This document shows, piece by piece, positions 31,671 through 44,825 of a stretch of DNA of 64,000 bases (position 1 is the first letter of the stretch; the number at the start of each line of letters is the position of its first letter). Source of the DNA: Diadema setosum (lineage: Eukaryota; Echinodermata; Echinoidea; Diadematoida; Diadematidae); assembly GCF_964275005.1 (NCBI RefSeq), contig NC_092693.1, positions 26,837,173 through 26,901,172 of the forward strand, given 5' to 3'. The position numbers and the translations under genes were made by a program. A model generated the notes under the pieces. That model worked only from the letters and a program-made list of their open reading frames with translations. It searched no databases and had not been told where the DNA came from.

Positions 31671-34600
31671 TTACAACTCGTCTCTGAACCGCCTGGGTGG
31701 TAATCTAACTCTAACAGGATTTCGCCTAACATTCTGACGCCAGTCACGAAGTGGTGGTCCAGTGTAGCGCTTCAAACGATCTGAATGTACAACTCTAGGC
31801 TTGGTACGCAGTGAAGCTTGGATGCGATACACCACATCTGATAGTCTGTGCGTTACCATGAAGGGACCATCCCACTTCACTTGAAGTTTAGGACACACAC
31901 CTCTCCGTCTAGTTGGGTTGTGTAGCCAGACCCAGTCTCCAATGTCGTATTTCACAAGTGTAGAATTGCGATCATACTGCTTGGCCTGGTGCTTCTGAGC
32001 TAGGTGTAATTTATGTCTTGCTGCTTCATGTACATCTTGCAATCTATCCCTTAGTTGTTGAACATAATCTCCAGTCTCTTCATTTTCTACTTGCACTTCA
32101 GGTTGACTGATCGTGACATCTACTGGAAGCGTGATCTCTCTTCCAAGCATCATCATAACAGGAGACTCACCAGTTGATTCCTGAACGGAAGAACGATACG
32201 CCAGCATAGCATATGGAACCCGCTCATCCCAGTCTGCCTGATTTCTGTCAGCATCTAGTATAGACGCTACCATCGACAGTAGTGTGCGATTGAACCTCTC
32301 TATGAATCCGTCACTTTGGGGATGTAAGGGACATGTTCTTGTCTTCTTAATATGCAAAAGTTCACATACTTCTTGCATCAACTTTGACTCAAAATTCCTG
32401 CCCTGATCACTATGCAGTTCCTTAGGTAGCCCATATCTGCAAATGAATTCTTCTATTAAAGCTCGAGCGACCGTGTTTGCCTCTTGGTTTGGTAAGGGGT
32501 ATGCTTCAATCCACTTCGTGAAATAGTCCCCCACTACTAGGATGTAACGATTTCCACTGTCAGTCTCTGGTAAGGGACCCAAAATATCCATGGCCACTCT
32601 CTCAAGTGGTGCACCTACTTGATATCTCTGTAGAGGGGCCTTTGCTCTCTTAGGTGGGTTCTTTAAACGTGCACAGACTGTACACTCTCGCACTGTTGAT
32701 CTAACATCCGCAGCTAGTCCAACCCAGTAGTATCTCTGTTGAACTTTGTGAAGTAACTTGTTTACCCCCAGGTGGCATGCCGTATTCGCAGCATGGAGTT
32801 CAGCCAACACAATTTTTCGCAGAGAGCGTGGTAGCACAGTTTTCCACCTAACTTCTTTACCTCCTCATGAGAACACCGTCCTTTACTTCTAGAAGACCCC
32901 AATTTATCCAATACGACTTCACTGCAGATGACAAGTTTGACACAGCACCCCATAATGGCCTTTCCTCCCTCTCTTCCTTCCACTTCAATATGTGTTTGAT
33001 ATCTGCATCTTGCAGTTGAGCTCTCCTTATCTCCATAAGAGTAGTGTTAGGTGAAATAGTGACTGCATTCAGTCTTCTTACAAGCTCAGCTTCGTCATCC
33101 ATCTTTAGCCTGACTCTTCTATTCTTCCTTCCATCGGCTTACTACATAAAACAGTATAAAATTATGTACACATATAATTAGAATCAACATTCACTCCATG
33201 CTTCCTAATGTCTTACACTTAAATCTACTAATTGTCTTCGCAGATATCCTCCAGTCTGCCGCACTGTGAGCAGGGCCTGCGAGACAGTCCATCAGCGTTT
33301 GAGTGGATCCGTCCAGCTCTATGCTCGAGGGTGAGTTCATATTGACTTATCACTTCAATCCATCTTGCAATCTGTCCTTCCGGATTCTTGAAATTAAGCA
33401 GCCACCTCAGTGAACTGTGATCCGTTCTCACCCTGACTCGCTGACCATACAAGTAATGCCGGAAGTGTTTCAAGAAGTTCACCACGGCGAGTAGTTCACG
33501 TCTCGTGACACAGTAGTTTTGTTCAGCCCTGTTCAATGTCCTACTAGCATAAGCTATAACTCGTTCAAGCCCATCGCGTTCTTGACTCAATACTGCCCCA
33601 ATAGCGAATTGACTTGCATCTGTGTCAAGTATACAACTCGTCTCCTAGTCTTGGGTAGGCAAGGATAGGTGCAGAGGTCAACTTTTCCTTTAAGAGTTCG
33701 AAAGCTTGCTCACACTCTGTGGTCCACAAGAAAATGGCATGCTTCTCAGTCAGAGCCGTCAGTGGCTTAGCAATGCGTGAAAAGTCCTTGATGTATCGCC
33801 TGTAGTACGACGCTAATCCTAAGAAGCTTCGCACATCAGTGGGATTGGTAGGTCGTGGCCATTTCTGCACAGCTTCAATCTTGGCAAGATCAGTACTCAC
33901 GCCTTTTGCCGATACCTTATGTCCCAGATACAAGACCTCCTTCTGAAACAGAAAGCACTTCTTTGGCTTGAGTTTGAGTTTTGCTGCTTGCAGCCTCCGC
34001 AGCACAATCTCTAGTCTTCTCAGTACTTCTTCCACTGTGGGGCCAAAAACAATGATGTCATCCAAGTAGATTAATAAGATCTTCCATTGCAGGCCAGCCA
34101 TTATAGTCTCCATTAAGCGCTCAAATGTGGATGGAGCGTTGCACAATCCAAACGGCATAACTTCAAACTGAAAGAGCCCCCCAGTCACTACAAATGCTGA
34201 CTTTAGTTTCGCATCCTCATCAAGTGGAATCTGCCAATAGCCTGAGGCAAGGTCAAGTGTACAGAAGTATACAGCTTCGTCGAGTGCATCGATGGATTCG
34301 TCGATACGGGGAAGGGGAAAAGAATCCTTAATAGTGTGCTCATTCAGGAGACGATAGTCGACACAAAATCGCATAGTCCCGTCCTTCTTTTTAACAAGTA
34401 CAACCGGTGCTGACCATGGGCTGCTAGACGGTTTGATGATACCACGTTGAAGCATGTCATTCACGTGACGTTCTATTTCCTCTCGCTGCCCCATGGGAGG
34501 TCTACGAGGACGTTGTCTAATGGGTGCAGGGCAAGTAGTGTGAATAGAGTGGTGGGTAACATCCGTTCTGCCGATATCGTGGTCACCCCGTGAGAAAACA

Positions 34601-35244
34601 TCTTGATAGTCTACCAACAAAGCTGATATCTTTTCCTCATGACCTTGTACATTCTCCAATGTTCTGTTATAGATGTCTTGTAGATGATCAGGAACCATTT
34701 TCGAAGATGGTTGGATATTTGCTAGCTCATGCGCACCATATATGTCTGTACAGTGAATCCTCTCACCATTGATGTCAATAGTTCCCAACTCACAGTTGAT
34801 TGATGCATTAGTACGCTGAAGAAAATCCATCCCCAGGATACCATCATGGCCGATGTCAGCTATCACAGCATTGATGTCATATGATTTCATCCCAATTTGA
34901 ATGCTCACATTAGACTCGCCGTGTACTTGAATTGGTGTACCGTCAGCTTGTAGAAGTCTGATATCACACTCCTCCATCGAGTCAGCTAATTTACATGCCA
35001 TTCTACACAAAGCTCGATGTGATATGATAGTTATTGAAGATCCAGTATCGATTAGCAGGTCCAGTCTCTCATCTTCAATTATCCCTTTTATGAAGAGTCC
35101 TTGTTTGATTTCTTTTACTGTACAAATTTGTGCTCTCCTCTTAGATTGATGGTCCAGCGGCACGGGCCCTACTTGTACTGTGGCCTTGCCCTCGCCCACT
35201 GGGAAGACCTGTTCTCGTTTCCCACCTTCTCTCTGTAGGGACAC
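31671..35244 (-). CDS. pol: pol region of the right gypsy copy
   Basis: Same domains in the same order as the left copy: protease (DTGSS), RT (YLDD), RNase H, integrase (H2C2, DDE, GPY/F-like). It is interrupted about three times, as in the left copy, which implies that the interruptions predate the doubling. Treated as a fossil. Confidence 0.9.
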
Positions 35245-36218
35245 TGCTTAGCAATGTGACCATTCCTATTACAGCAGTAGCAGACAACCGAATTTGACTG
35301 TGATGCCATGTTCTCTATCTTGGATGTGAGTTGTCGCAACGCCATTCTCAGCTCAGCAATTTCTTTCTTTGTTTCACCATCTGCAGGTTCTGGCTTGGGT
35401 GACGGCATATTATCAACGGCACGAACAAGTCGAGATGGCCTGATTCTCTCTCGAGCCCTCTCTGCTTTGAGGAACGATTCTGTCGCCAATCCAGCACTTA
35501 TGGCATCATCTAGCGTCATGGGATGAGCTCGAAAAATTCCAGCCCTGATCTCAGCCTCATCTATCGCTTCAGAAAAATGAGTCTTTGCAAGGCGCTCACG
35601 AGCAGAGGCACTCATCTCCGGGTACGCCAGACCGGTTAAGTCACGAATAGCTTGCCCAAGCTGCTGTAGTGATTCGTCCTTATGTCTACGCCGTGTACGG
35701 AGCTCCATCAGAAAGTTCTCCGCCTGTTCCCCAGGTCCGAATCTTCTCTCCAACTGTGACACTAACTCAGCGTAAGAGATACAGGTAGTAGATGAAAGAT
35801 TATTCAACACCTTCAGTGCTGGACCATGTAGTCGTGTAGCCAAGTATTGACCAGATTCCAAATCAGACCATCCATTAAGTTGCATACAGGCTTCAAAGTG
35901 TCGCTTATAATCAGCCCAGGGCATCTTCCCTCCATATTTCTCTGGCACGACATCGCGACAGCTTCCAACTCTCATCACGCCACTGCCGGATTGAGTAGCT
36001 TGCCTGTTTGGAGTATATCGCGGTGATTGCCTGTAGCCTTGTGATGTGTAAGTCTGACGTCGCTCAGCTGGAATCGCGTCTCCAAATTCTCCTCTAACTG
36101 CAATCTCCGGGTCGGATGAGTCAACAGCCCACTGAGTCTGTATTTTGTCGTCATGATGACCATCACCCGCGGCCATTTGCTCAGAAACTTTAGGACTCAC
36201 TGCATCAATTTCTTCCAT
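35169..36218 (-). CDS. gag: gag region of the right gypsy copy, ~349 aa
   Basis: By eye the same protein as in the left copy, with the capsid-type core and the CYCCNRNGHIAKQC zinc knuckle. Its overlap with pol is also the same. Confidence 0.88.
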   Translation of the reverse strand: MEEIDAVSPKVSEQMAAGDGHHDDKIQTQWAVDSSDPEIAVRGEFGDAIPAERRQTYTSQGYRQSPRYTPNRQATQSGSGVMRVGSCRDVVPEKYGGKMPWADYKRHFEACMQLNGWSDLESGQYLATRLHGPALKVLNNLSSTTCISYAELVSQLERRFGPGEQAENFLMELRTRRRHKDESLQQLGQAIRDLTGLAYPEMSASARERLAKTHFSEAIDEAEIRAGIFRAHPMTLDDAISAGLATESFLKAERARERIRPSRLVRAVDNMPSPKPEPADGETKKEIAELRMALRQLTSKIENMASQSNSVVCYCCNRNGHIAKQCPYREKVGNENRSSQWARARPQYK

Positions 36219-36591
36219 CTCTGGTCTACCATATTATGTGTGTAATGATAGACAATAATGTCTTTCATCTCGTTTTGTTTTGTTTTTGTACCAAGCGTAC
36301 CCTTTACAATGTTGTAAGAAGTACGACTTCATATAGATAGCTAAATATTAACTGCATATTACGTACAACATATGGATACTTCTCCATGGAAACTAAATCC
36401 ATGGTGATAGCAATTTGCTAACACTTCTTTTGTACCTCTCACTATCTATTTTCTGTCAAATATTCATATTCAATAGAAGAATTCCTTATAGTACCTGCCT
36501 GGTTGCATAGAATACCATTTCTTTCAACAACATTATGCTCATACAGTGTAAAAAAAAAAATGTGAAGCACCATCCCACTGGATAAAACACC

Positions 36592-36609
36592 ATCCCACCG
36601 CTGCCACCA
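36592..36609 (-). promoter_or_regulatory. Primer-binding site, tRNA-Leu (right copy)
   Basis: Identical 18-base match to the tRNA-Leu 3' end, four bases inside LTR3. Confidence 0.85.
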
Positions 36610-36613
36610 AAAA

Positions 36614-39600
36614 TGTAACGCGAGAAGGGGGGAGGGGGGAAATAAATAGAGACTGAACATCTGAGAATATCCACGTCTCCTAATCCTGTAGTATGCTGCC
36701 ACCAGGTAATTTTTGGGTGTACCACTCCCTGCTGAGAAGTCGGGAACTAACTTCCTCAGCTAACGTGTTTTGAGAGAGAGATCTGTAACTTGAGTGAGTC
36801 CTATATGTAAACGATGTCTATGCTAAAGAATGTTGTGGCTGCATGTGTACGTTACATACTGGTATTCCTCTTGCGTATAACCTTGACGCCTATAATTAAT
36901 CATCACCAGTGTCAGTACCGAATGCGCACGCACACACTGCATCTCACTTGCGCGCATACCTCATGTTCGCGCCACTCGAGCATGTGCACCACTCTCAGTT
37001 GAGTACTCCAGTTTAACACAGCCCACACAACTAGCATCGGCAATCATTCGCTCATCTTATTCATCTAATACGAGGAAATACCTCAGAGAATCGACCAAGC
37101 ATTTAGGGTAAGCTAAGTCAGAATTCTTCTAACCTTCTCTGTATCCAAATTAACATAGATCATGTGTAGGTAAGCATTTAAAGTAGAGCCTCAGTCCCTA
37201 ACTGTCACAGCTAGACTTCTACATGCGTGTACACACACAGGTATACAAACATCTCAGGCACTCACTCTCCCTCCAATCACCAAGGCTATCCAATCAAATA
37301 AGTTCTGGGACCTCGCGTTTGTTGGTAACGTGTTTAAAAGGCTTCGATGTGCGGTTCGTTTGTTCAAAGTATATGAACGTGGTGCATAGATTTGTCCAGT
37401 GTCTTTGTTAATCTACAATACTTAATTAAATCTCATATCCACAACCTCAATCACTGATCACTGTATGCATTCATTCCAGCATCCAGGCAGTACAACTACA
37501 AACTTGATGTCCGAACGTTTGAATTTAACTTCTAACTTTTAGACTTTAATAAGTCTAAATTCTGTTTGTACAAGTATATACAAATCATTGCGTTTACAAC
37601 ATTTCAAACATCTTCTCTTAGAGAAAAGAACCAACTTGAATATGAGTATTTTCCCAGCTTAATCTGACCAAGGTTCACTAACGCTGTAGACCCAACTACG
37701 AATCTACGATATCCCAGCTCAGAACGTACCACATATGACGTGGTACTGTAGTTAGACCACTCGTGACATTCAAAGTCACATGAATATTGTAAATATAATT
37801 CTCCATAATTCAGTATAATGACTGCCTCTTTATCATGGAGACTACTATGTAAAAAATACTACTCCATTACAATGTTATTTAAAGACATCTCATTTTGAGA
37901 CCCAATTTGTTGTCAGAAAGTGAAATTTCTTCCGTGCTTTTGTTCCTGCTAACCTGTGCGAACCTCATCCTACTAGCGAACTCCTGTAGACAGTAGACTC
38001 ACTTAGACTCCAAGTCTTCCTACCCGTCTCTTTCCGAATAACATCTCTCAGTAAGTGCACATTACTCTCTCCAATAGAATAAAGAATAAAGCAATAAAGA
38101 ATAAAATCCTTTCATAACCACTCCGGTCACCCCTCTGGGATTTCAGTCCTTAACATAAAACTGCTGCACCACACAAAAGAGCATTATGCGCCCCACACAC
38201 GATGTCGGTGGCCACGCGTCGCTGTCTGTCTACTCCGGCAGAATTTGGCCTCAAGTCTCTAACGACTCCCAAATTACCCCTGCCACCAAAAAGCCTACGA
38301 AATTCTACAGTGTTTCCATTAAGCCTCTAAGCACGTCGACTTGCTCATGACTCGTCCCGCGACTTTCTTGAAACAAAAAGAAGAAATTTGGCTAACTCAA
38401 CAAATTAGCTTACTTTCTTATATAATGCCTACTATTATAAATCTTTTATTACTAACAGGCCAAGTTGAAAAATAACCTTTTACTCAAGTGTTTGGGAATG
38501 GAGCTTGCTACTATCTGAGGGTGGGGAAATTGAAAGAGATGGAAGGGGGGGGGGGATAAAGGATCTGGACTCAGTCTGGTAAACAGCTTCTTGTCGTTCC
38601 CCAGTAGACATCAGTGTCACCAGCTCAGTCCAGCAGCAAGTAGGCATGCTAGTCTGTCACCATGAACCCTCAGATACAGATAAGTACACACAGCTCCGTC
38701 ACTGTTGCCCCGAGTGGGTGGTGTCGGCACTCCAAAGGGAAGGGGGGGGGGGGGAAAGAAGGGGTAGGGAAGGAGTGGGAACGGTAGTGGACACCAGCCC
38801 TCGGACACTGGCATAGTAGCACCCATCTGTTGACTTCGTTGTTTTTCCCCGATATAGACTGCATTACCAGACCAGAGAGACGCTCTCTATTGGCTGCAAA
38901 CCCCGACAATGTCACTCTCTCCTAGGCCTCGCCTGGTCCGCCAGCTAGTCCATTCAGTTCCCAGCTCATCCACGTAGTGGCCACGGTTGCAGGGGATGAG
39001 GGGAGTGGGGAAGGGGTGGGGAAGCAATTCCTATTCCCTCACTCGAGTATTACTTAATATTTTCCTCATATTAGATAATTAAACAAGTTACTGATTATTG
39101 AAATCTTATACTTCTTCTTAGAACCTTGGTCATGCTCACTACCTACATGTATAACACAATAACTGTCACTTTGGCATTAAGCTGGTATGATGCATTAAGC
39201 ATCCATCTTAATATTTACACAAAAGAGTATACACATAAAAAGAACGTGATGAGCATCTCTGTGCTCAATTAGTAGTGATCAATAACCACAACAGTGCACA
39301 TATTTACAAAATTATATGATTACCCTATAATATACCTATCGAGGGTACGCTTGGTTTATATCAAAGACATGCTATGTAATAGGTGGAGGGTACTCCCTCC
39401 ACTCCACCTCCATATTGTCAATTATCTGGTTCGACTGGCAAATAAAACATAAGAAAGACTAAAATAATTCTACTTGTTGTTATACTTCCTTGAGCATAAA
39501 ATCAACTAATAAAGTCACGGAAATACATCAAATATTTCTTCTCTAGAACATCCATCAAAAGGCATTTATATCTACCAAAGATCATAATTCTAGAAAAACA

Positions 39601-41038
39601 TGGGAAAGAGCTCCAAAAATCCCAAACTGGAGTTAGCAATGGAGTTTCTAGACAAAATATACATCATAAAATTCAGCAAAGCCAGCTGTATCTTCCTATA
39701 TATGAATTATAGCTCTGTTTGAAATATTCTTGGAATTCGTACTGAACCGTGGAAGGTCACTCATCAAATCATCAATTAATTCTCAAAACCTGGTAAAGAG
39801 CTTCAAAAATCAATAAATCCACTTCTACTCAGAGATAAGGGACAAACAATGTACGACCACAATGAGCATACTGTGTAGAACAATTTAAGCTCCAGTTCTA
39901 CCCCCAATTTTTACTAATTAAAATTTTTGTTCTTCAACTCCATAAGCCACTATGTTATACAATTTCCCAAAACATGGTAAAGAGAGCCAAAAATCCTAAT
40001 TTCTGCAGTTTTATATAAAATTCCCCCAAACAACATATCATCTTAACCGGAATATTATTTCCTATCATAATAACAACAAATTATCTAACAATTCTATATT
40101 TTACCATTTATTTTTATTCTCTAACCCCCTTTTTTTAAATCTTCCCTCACTCTTCCTATACAACCTACATTATAACATACAGCAATTATACAACAACAGC
40201 AAACCCCAAAGACGTTCACCCCAATAAATATTCCCGTTCCACATGAACTAATATCTCTTACCATTCAGATATATTGTTTTAACATCTAAAGGGCCTTCAA
40301 TTATCTCTTATCTATCAGCACCAACTATAAATCCTAACATCTTCTTTACTCACGTTGCTTGGATTCACCAAGAAAGAGGGAAGAAAACATCTGCTGTAAA
40401 CTTCTGAACTGTAACCGATCAGCTGTGTCGAGTAAACAGTCGTCTGCAGATGCGCGTATTTATACCCGTCGGCCCCTTTACACAAGCGCGTACTCTACAC
40501 TATTTACGCGTATTGTTTACTTCTACATTGGTAGTGTAACGCGAATGCGCTAACACAGCGCTACTCCAGCGCAACTTCCTTCCCACAGCTGCATATGGAC
40601 TGATTCATTACACAAATAGGGGTTCTTGCAACTGTGAAGAAAAATTATCGTAAGTTACGTTGACAATACAAAAAGGGACTGCAAATTATGACAACTTTCA
40701 CCAGGAAATGTGCCAAGAAAAGCAGGTAAGTACCTATAAATATGAGTCTCTTATTCGGCCCTCCGTATAATAACTGTCATTACAACCCTACTCATTAATG
40801 GACAGGGCAACTTAGATTCATGTGCTGTATGAGCGACAGCAGTGTATACAGTGTATCTGTCGACTAGCAGTGTAAGGGTTCGTATACACACGTACCGGTA
40901 AGTTCTACGCACCGTACACAATCTAGCGAGTATGTCAGTATAAATGAACTCATACATAGTCTTTCTCCATGTCTCGTTGTAGTAACACATACACATACAA
41001 GTTTAAAAAAAAATGAAGTTCAGGGTGTTCTCGCCACA
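36614..41038 (-). repeat. LTR 3 (5' LTR of the right copy), 4425 bp
   Basis: Same ends as LTR1 and LTR2. On the plus strand the common sequence stops at CGCCACA and the flank continues TTATTATAAC, where LTR1 and LTR2 continue TTACCCCCC into the internal region. The TATA candidate is at 40456-40465 (minus). Confidence 0.92.
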
Positions 41039-41042
41039 TTAT
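41039..41042. repeat. Right target-site duplication of the retrotransposon array
   Basis: TTAT follows LTR3 and matches 13373-13376; the 5 bp alternative is ATTAT at 41041-41045. Confidence 0.6.
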
Positions 41043-41590
41043 TATAACTCAGAAAGGTTGATTCTCAGGTTGATATTCTTTATATTTGAAGATGAAAGTT
41101 CGAATTATAGGTCATTCCGTCAAATAAGATGCACAATCATTTTAACCGTCGTGCAAGCGCATTACAGCTTGGAGTTCGGGGCTAGGACGACGTCTCAGCC
41201 TACTCCCAGGCACATGAAAATAATTTCCTATCATACAGAAATTATTGTTCTTATATCAATTATTGTATATGCATCGTTTGAACGTTCAGTGGATGTTCAA
41301 GCGAGTATGGAAAAATATTTGGAGCTTCGTGATTGCTAAACAGGCATCAGTATAGTAAACGCTAGACCACTAAGTTTTAGTGTCAGTGAGCCATAGTTGG
41401 AACTTAGTGATATAAGCTATGGTTGATGCCAGTGCTCTGCAATCACCATGCCCTAGGGAAAATGTGACTTTGTATAACCAAGATGCTAATGGCAAACAAA
41501 GCTTTAAACTGAAAGAGATATTTTCAGACACTTATTTCAAGTTTTTACATTATTTAATTGTAAATACATGGCAGATTCCAGAACTCTTAA
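41043..41590. other. Unassigned flank right of the array
   Basis: Open stretches are present but have no recognisable domain or splice context. Nothing identifiable is seen. Confidence 0.4.
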
Positions 41591-41990
41591 GTGTTACCAT
41601 GGCAACAGAGATTGTTTATCATCCCCATTTCGATTGCATTTGAACAGGTGGCTGTAAGTCCATAAATTTTTAGTCACTTTTGGCACCTTTGCTACTGTAA
41701 AATGAGTAAAGGTATATTTTTTTTCAAAAAAATGTGTTACCATGGCAACATGAGAAGAAATAAGGGAATAACTTTTATTGCAATAGAACAAGTAATTCCA
41801 GTACTATGAAGTGAGCCACTTTCTTGAACATTGGTATCATATCATTGGAAACACGCGATTTTTTTTAATGTTGCTATGGCAACGGGAGAAGACGTCAGAT
41901 TTCAGAAAGGCTCATTAGCAAAATCTTAATCACAGATTGAACAACTTGTTCATTATTTTGGAGGAGAGAGAAAGGGGGGGGGGGGGGGAG
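41591..41990. repeat. Tandem repeat units with RFX X-box-like palindromes
   Basis: GTTACCATGGCAAC occurs at 41593-41606 and 41736-41749, and GTTGCTATGGCAAC at 41870-41883, spaced about 143 and 134 bp within related surrounding sequence. A GA-rich stretch with a G tract (about 41976-41988) follows. The same unit type recurs at 53.5-54.0 kb. No coding potential. Confidence 0.65.
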
Positions 41991-42299
41991 AAGACCGCGT
42001 TCTTAATTAGCACGAACTATGAGGGACTAAAAATGGGAAAAAAGGTAATTTCTTCATTTTTAAGAGTAACAAGCAGAAATAAAACTTACATATTATGACA
42101 TCATGATGTTTTCAACACATCCCTTTTTTCACCTTCAAACTGAAAAAAAAAAATGAAAGGGAGGAAGAATTTCCTTCATAGCGGTTTACATACTATAATG
42201 GCCGCCGATGGGCTCCACGGCGTACTACGTCCGTTCACTCGTAAAAACTGGCGAGTAAGCCCTTTAAGTGCCATTATCCCCAGAGATGGGGCAAGTTTG
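41991..42299. other. Unassigned spacer
   Basis: No gene is seen. A short CTCGCCAG/CTGGCGAG inverted motif occurs near 42238-42256. Confidence 0.35.
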
Positions 42300-42484
42300 A
42301 TATTACTTTTGTAAAATTTGCTTCGAGTTTCCCTGAAATTTTACAGTGGTTTTGTCGTTTTTTTCGTTTACATAATAAAGTTCATACAACGTGTATCTCA
42401 AACTGTTATTTTTACTGGGGTTTTTTTTTCCCTCACTGGGATATTTATTATTCTCTTTCATCTGTATACGTAATACATCATATT

Positions 42485-43496
42485 TCAAATAACATCATAC
42501 TTTTTCGAATTCAATACAATATAATATACATCAAGAAAAAGGTGTCTAAAGAGACACCATTTTTTCTGAAACACTTGCAACTTATGATTATTTCTTGCAA
42601 TAAATTTCTCTTTATCATAATATTCCCTTATACTATATTTACATAAATCAAAACGAGGTATTATTTTTCTTATTTTACAAACATAAATGTCATATCTCAC
42701 AAGCATGGTAATACAATTCAATGCCGAATTGTTAATACCCCCAAAACCAAATAATTTATTTTCCGTCGTAAATGTTATTTCTAACCACGTGTTAACATTA
42801 ATCCATTCTCTTACTTCAACCCACAATCTATCAACATATTGACACTCACTCAAAAAATGTATTAAAGTCTCAACATACATATTACAAAATGAACATTCTT
42901 TTCTTTCAACCAATCCAATTCTATTCAACATCTTATTCGTAAGTATATAAAATTCTATTAACTACTTTAAACTTAAACCATCGTAAATTAACATCCTCCG
43001 TGCACTTGAACGGGGCCAACGAAAAAGATTGCCATTTCTTTTCTTCAAGTTGTATCAGTTGTCGCCATTTTAAAAATCCTTTACATTGATATACATAATT
43101 TCTATTCTTTAACAAAACAGCATAAATATGTGAGCATCCTTTACGATGTTTTATAACCAATTTTAAAATATCAGGTATAATTGGTTGACATAACTTTTCC
43201 ATATCATTCATATTTCCATCACAACCTGCTTTTTTAACCGCATGACACAATCCAAAATAATCTAAAAAATTAACGTCAACATCATATTTCCTCTTAAAGG
43301 CAGTGAATGATAATACATTTCCTTCTTCGTCTTGCAAATCATTAACAAAACGAATTCCTTTTTTATACCACTTTCGTTTGAAAACCGACACATTCCCTAT
43401 GGTAATTTTATCATTTTTCCACAAAGGTTGACACTGAAAATTATTACAATAAACCGAAAGTAAATCGCCGTATAAGCTGTGACTACTTCTTTCCAA
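42485..43496 (-). pseudogene. LINE C-terminal region with CCHC-like domain
   Basis: Two abutting open pieces (43496-42933 and 42931-42485). The second has CSFCNMYVETLIHFLSEC, matching the cysteine/histidine-rich region found after RT in L1/Tx1-type LINEs. It ends VLNSKKYDVI at 42485, followed by an AT-rich 3' tail of about 180 bp. Confidence 0.75.
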
Positions 43497-44333
43497 AAGG
43501 GATTACACGTATGTGAGGCTTGTTCAAAAAAAAAAAATCGTTTCCGAGACTCATATCTAATTGATGGGTCGGGGGTAAAAATATACTCAATAATTTTTCT
43601 GACCATTTATCCGTTGTAAATAACAATCTCCTAATCCATGATATTTTCAATGCTGTAACCTGTGTGTAAATATTTATCATTTTCACTCACCCTTGTGCAT
43701 ATGTCCGAGTCATTTGAATTCTGTTTATTTTATCCGGCTTCCTTTCCCATATAAAACTATAAAACATATCATTTATCTCATTCAAAAAATTACCTTTAGG
43801 ACTTGGCAAAGACAAAAACAAATAATTCAATTTTGATAACAACAATGATTTAATAACTACAATTCTACCAAGCACTGTTAAAGAGCGTTTACGCCAAGAG
43901 TTCATTTGTTTCCTAATCACTTCCATTTTTTCATAATAATTATACTGAACAGTTCTCTCTAAGTCAACAAAAAAAATGTATACCTAGATACTTAAAACCT
44001 CCTTCATACACCCAATGAAGATTTCTTTCAGACAACATTCTATCTTCTTTATTCTTACATTTCCCTATCCATATTACTTTTGTTTTATTTTCATTAATTT
44101 TTAACCAGATATGTTTGCAAATCTATCAACAATATTCATTGCTATAAATAAATCCTTCTCTGTACCATTTAATGTCAACAGTGTATCATCTGCATATTGA
44201 ATTATTCTATGAAACATATTATCTATTTCTATCCCTTCAAATGAATTGGGTCTAGAAATCATCAAATTTAATATTTCACTGCACAACAAAAATATATATG
44301 GAGAAAGAGGGTCGCCTTGCCTGCAACCTCTTT

Positions 44334-44825
44334 CTATCTTAAATCTCTCAGTAAAAAAAAAAAAACAACATTAATCTGAGCAGACGAAAAAGCGTCAGCA
44401 TATAAAATATTTATCCAAGAAATTATTGAGGGACCGAAATTGAAAAATGACATCACTGTTGTTATAAACTCATGAGAGATTGAATCAAAAGCTTTTTCAA
44501 AATCAATCAATAGTAACAATGCTGGAATATCTTTGACATCTGTATATAAAATCAAATCATATAAACGGCGGATATTCTCTCCAATAAATCTACCTGATAA
44601 AAACCCTTTCTGATTTTCACTTATCACAAAAGACAAAACCTTCTTAATTCGATTCGCAATACATCCCGATGCTGATTTATAAACTACATTCAACAAAGAA
44701 ATTGGTCGCCAATTTTTCAAACAATACTTATCTTTATCTTCTTTAGGAATCAAAGTTAAAACACCCAATTTTTGAGAAAAAGACATATTTTCCTCTGTAT
44801 ATGCATAATTCAATGATCTCAACAC
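44334..44825 (-). pseudogene. LINE reverse-transcriptase fragment (fingers/palm)
   Basis: The longest open piece of the RT, 163 codons. It contains NWRPISLLNVVYK, the GFLSGRFIGENIR motif and LLLIDFEKAFDS with the first catalytic Asp. The frame is lost at a poly-T run; the YADDT box follows in another frame at about 44180-44200. This pattern of motifs is that of the Tx1/L1 group. Confidence 0.8.

Larger units (their letters stand above)
13377..41038 (-). mobile_element. Tandem Ty3/gypsy LTR retrotransposon array (LTR-internal-LTR-internal-LTR)
   Basis: Two internal regions of identical length (7185 bp: 17814-24998 and 29429-36613) alternate with three LTRs of about 4.43 kb; the repeat period is about 11.62 kb. 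Transcription would run on the minus strand, so the 5' LTR of each copy is on its right. Domain order gag, protease, reverse transcriptase, RNase H, integrase with a GPY/F-like end places it in Ty3/gypsy (Metaviridae); no chromodomain is seen. The copies and LTRs differ by only a handful of bases by eye, so the element is very young. The pol frame is interrupted about three times, alike in both copies, so the element looks non-functional or dependent on helpers. A single flanking duplication indicates one insertion later expanded. Confidence 0.93.
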
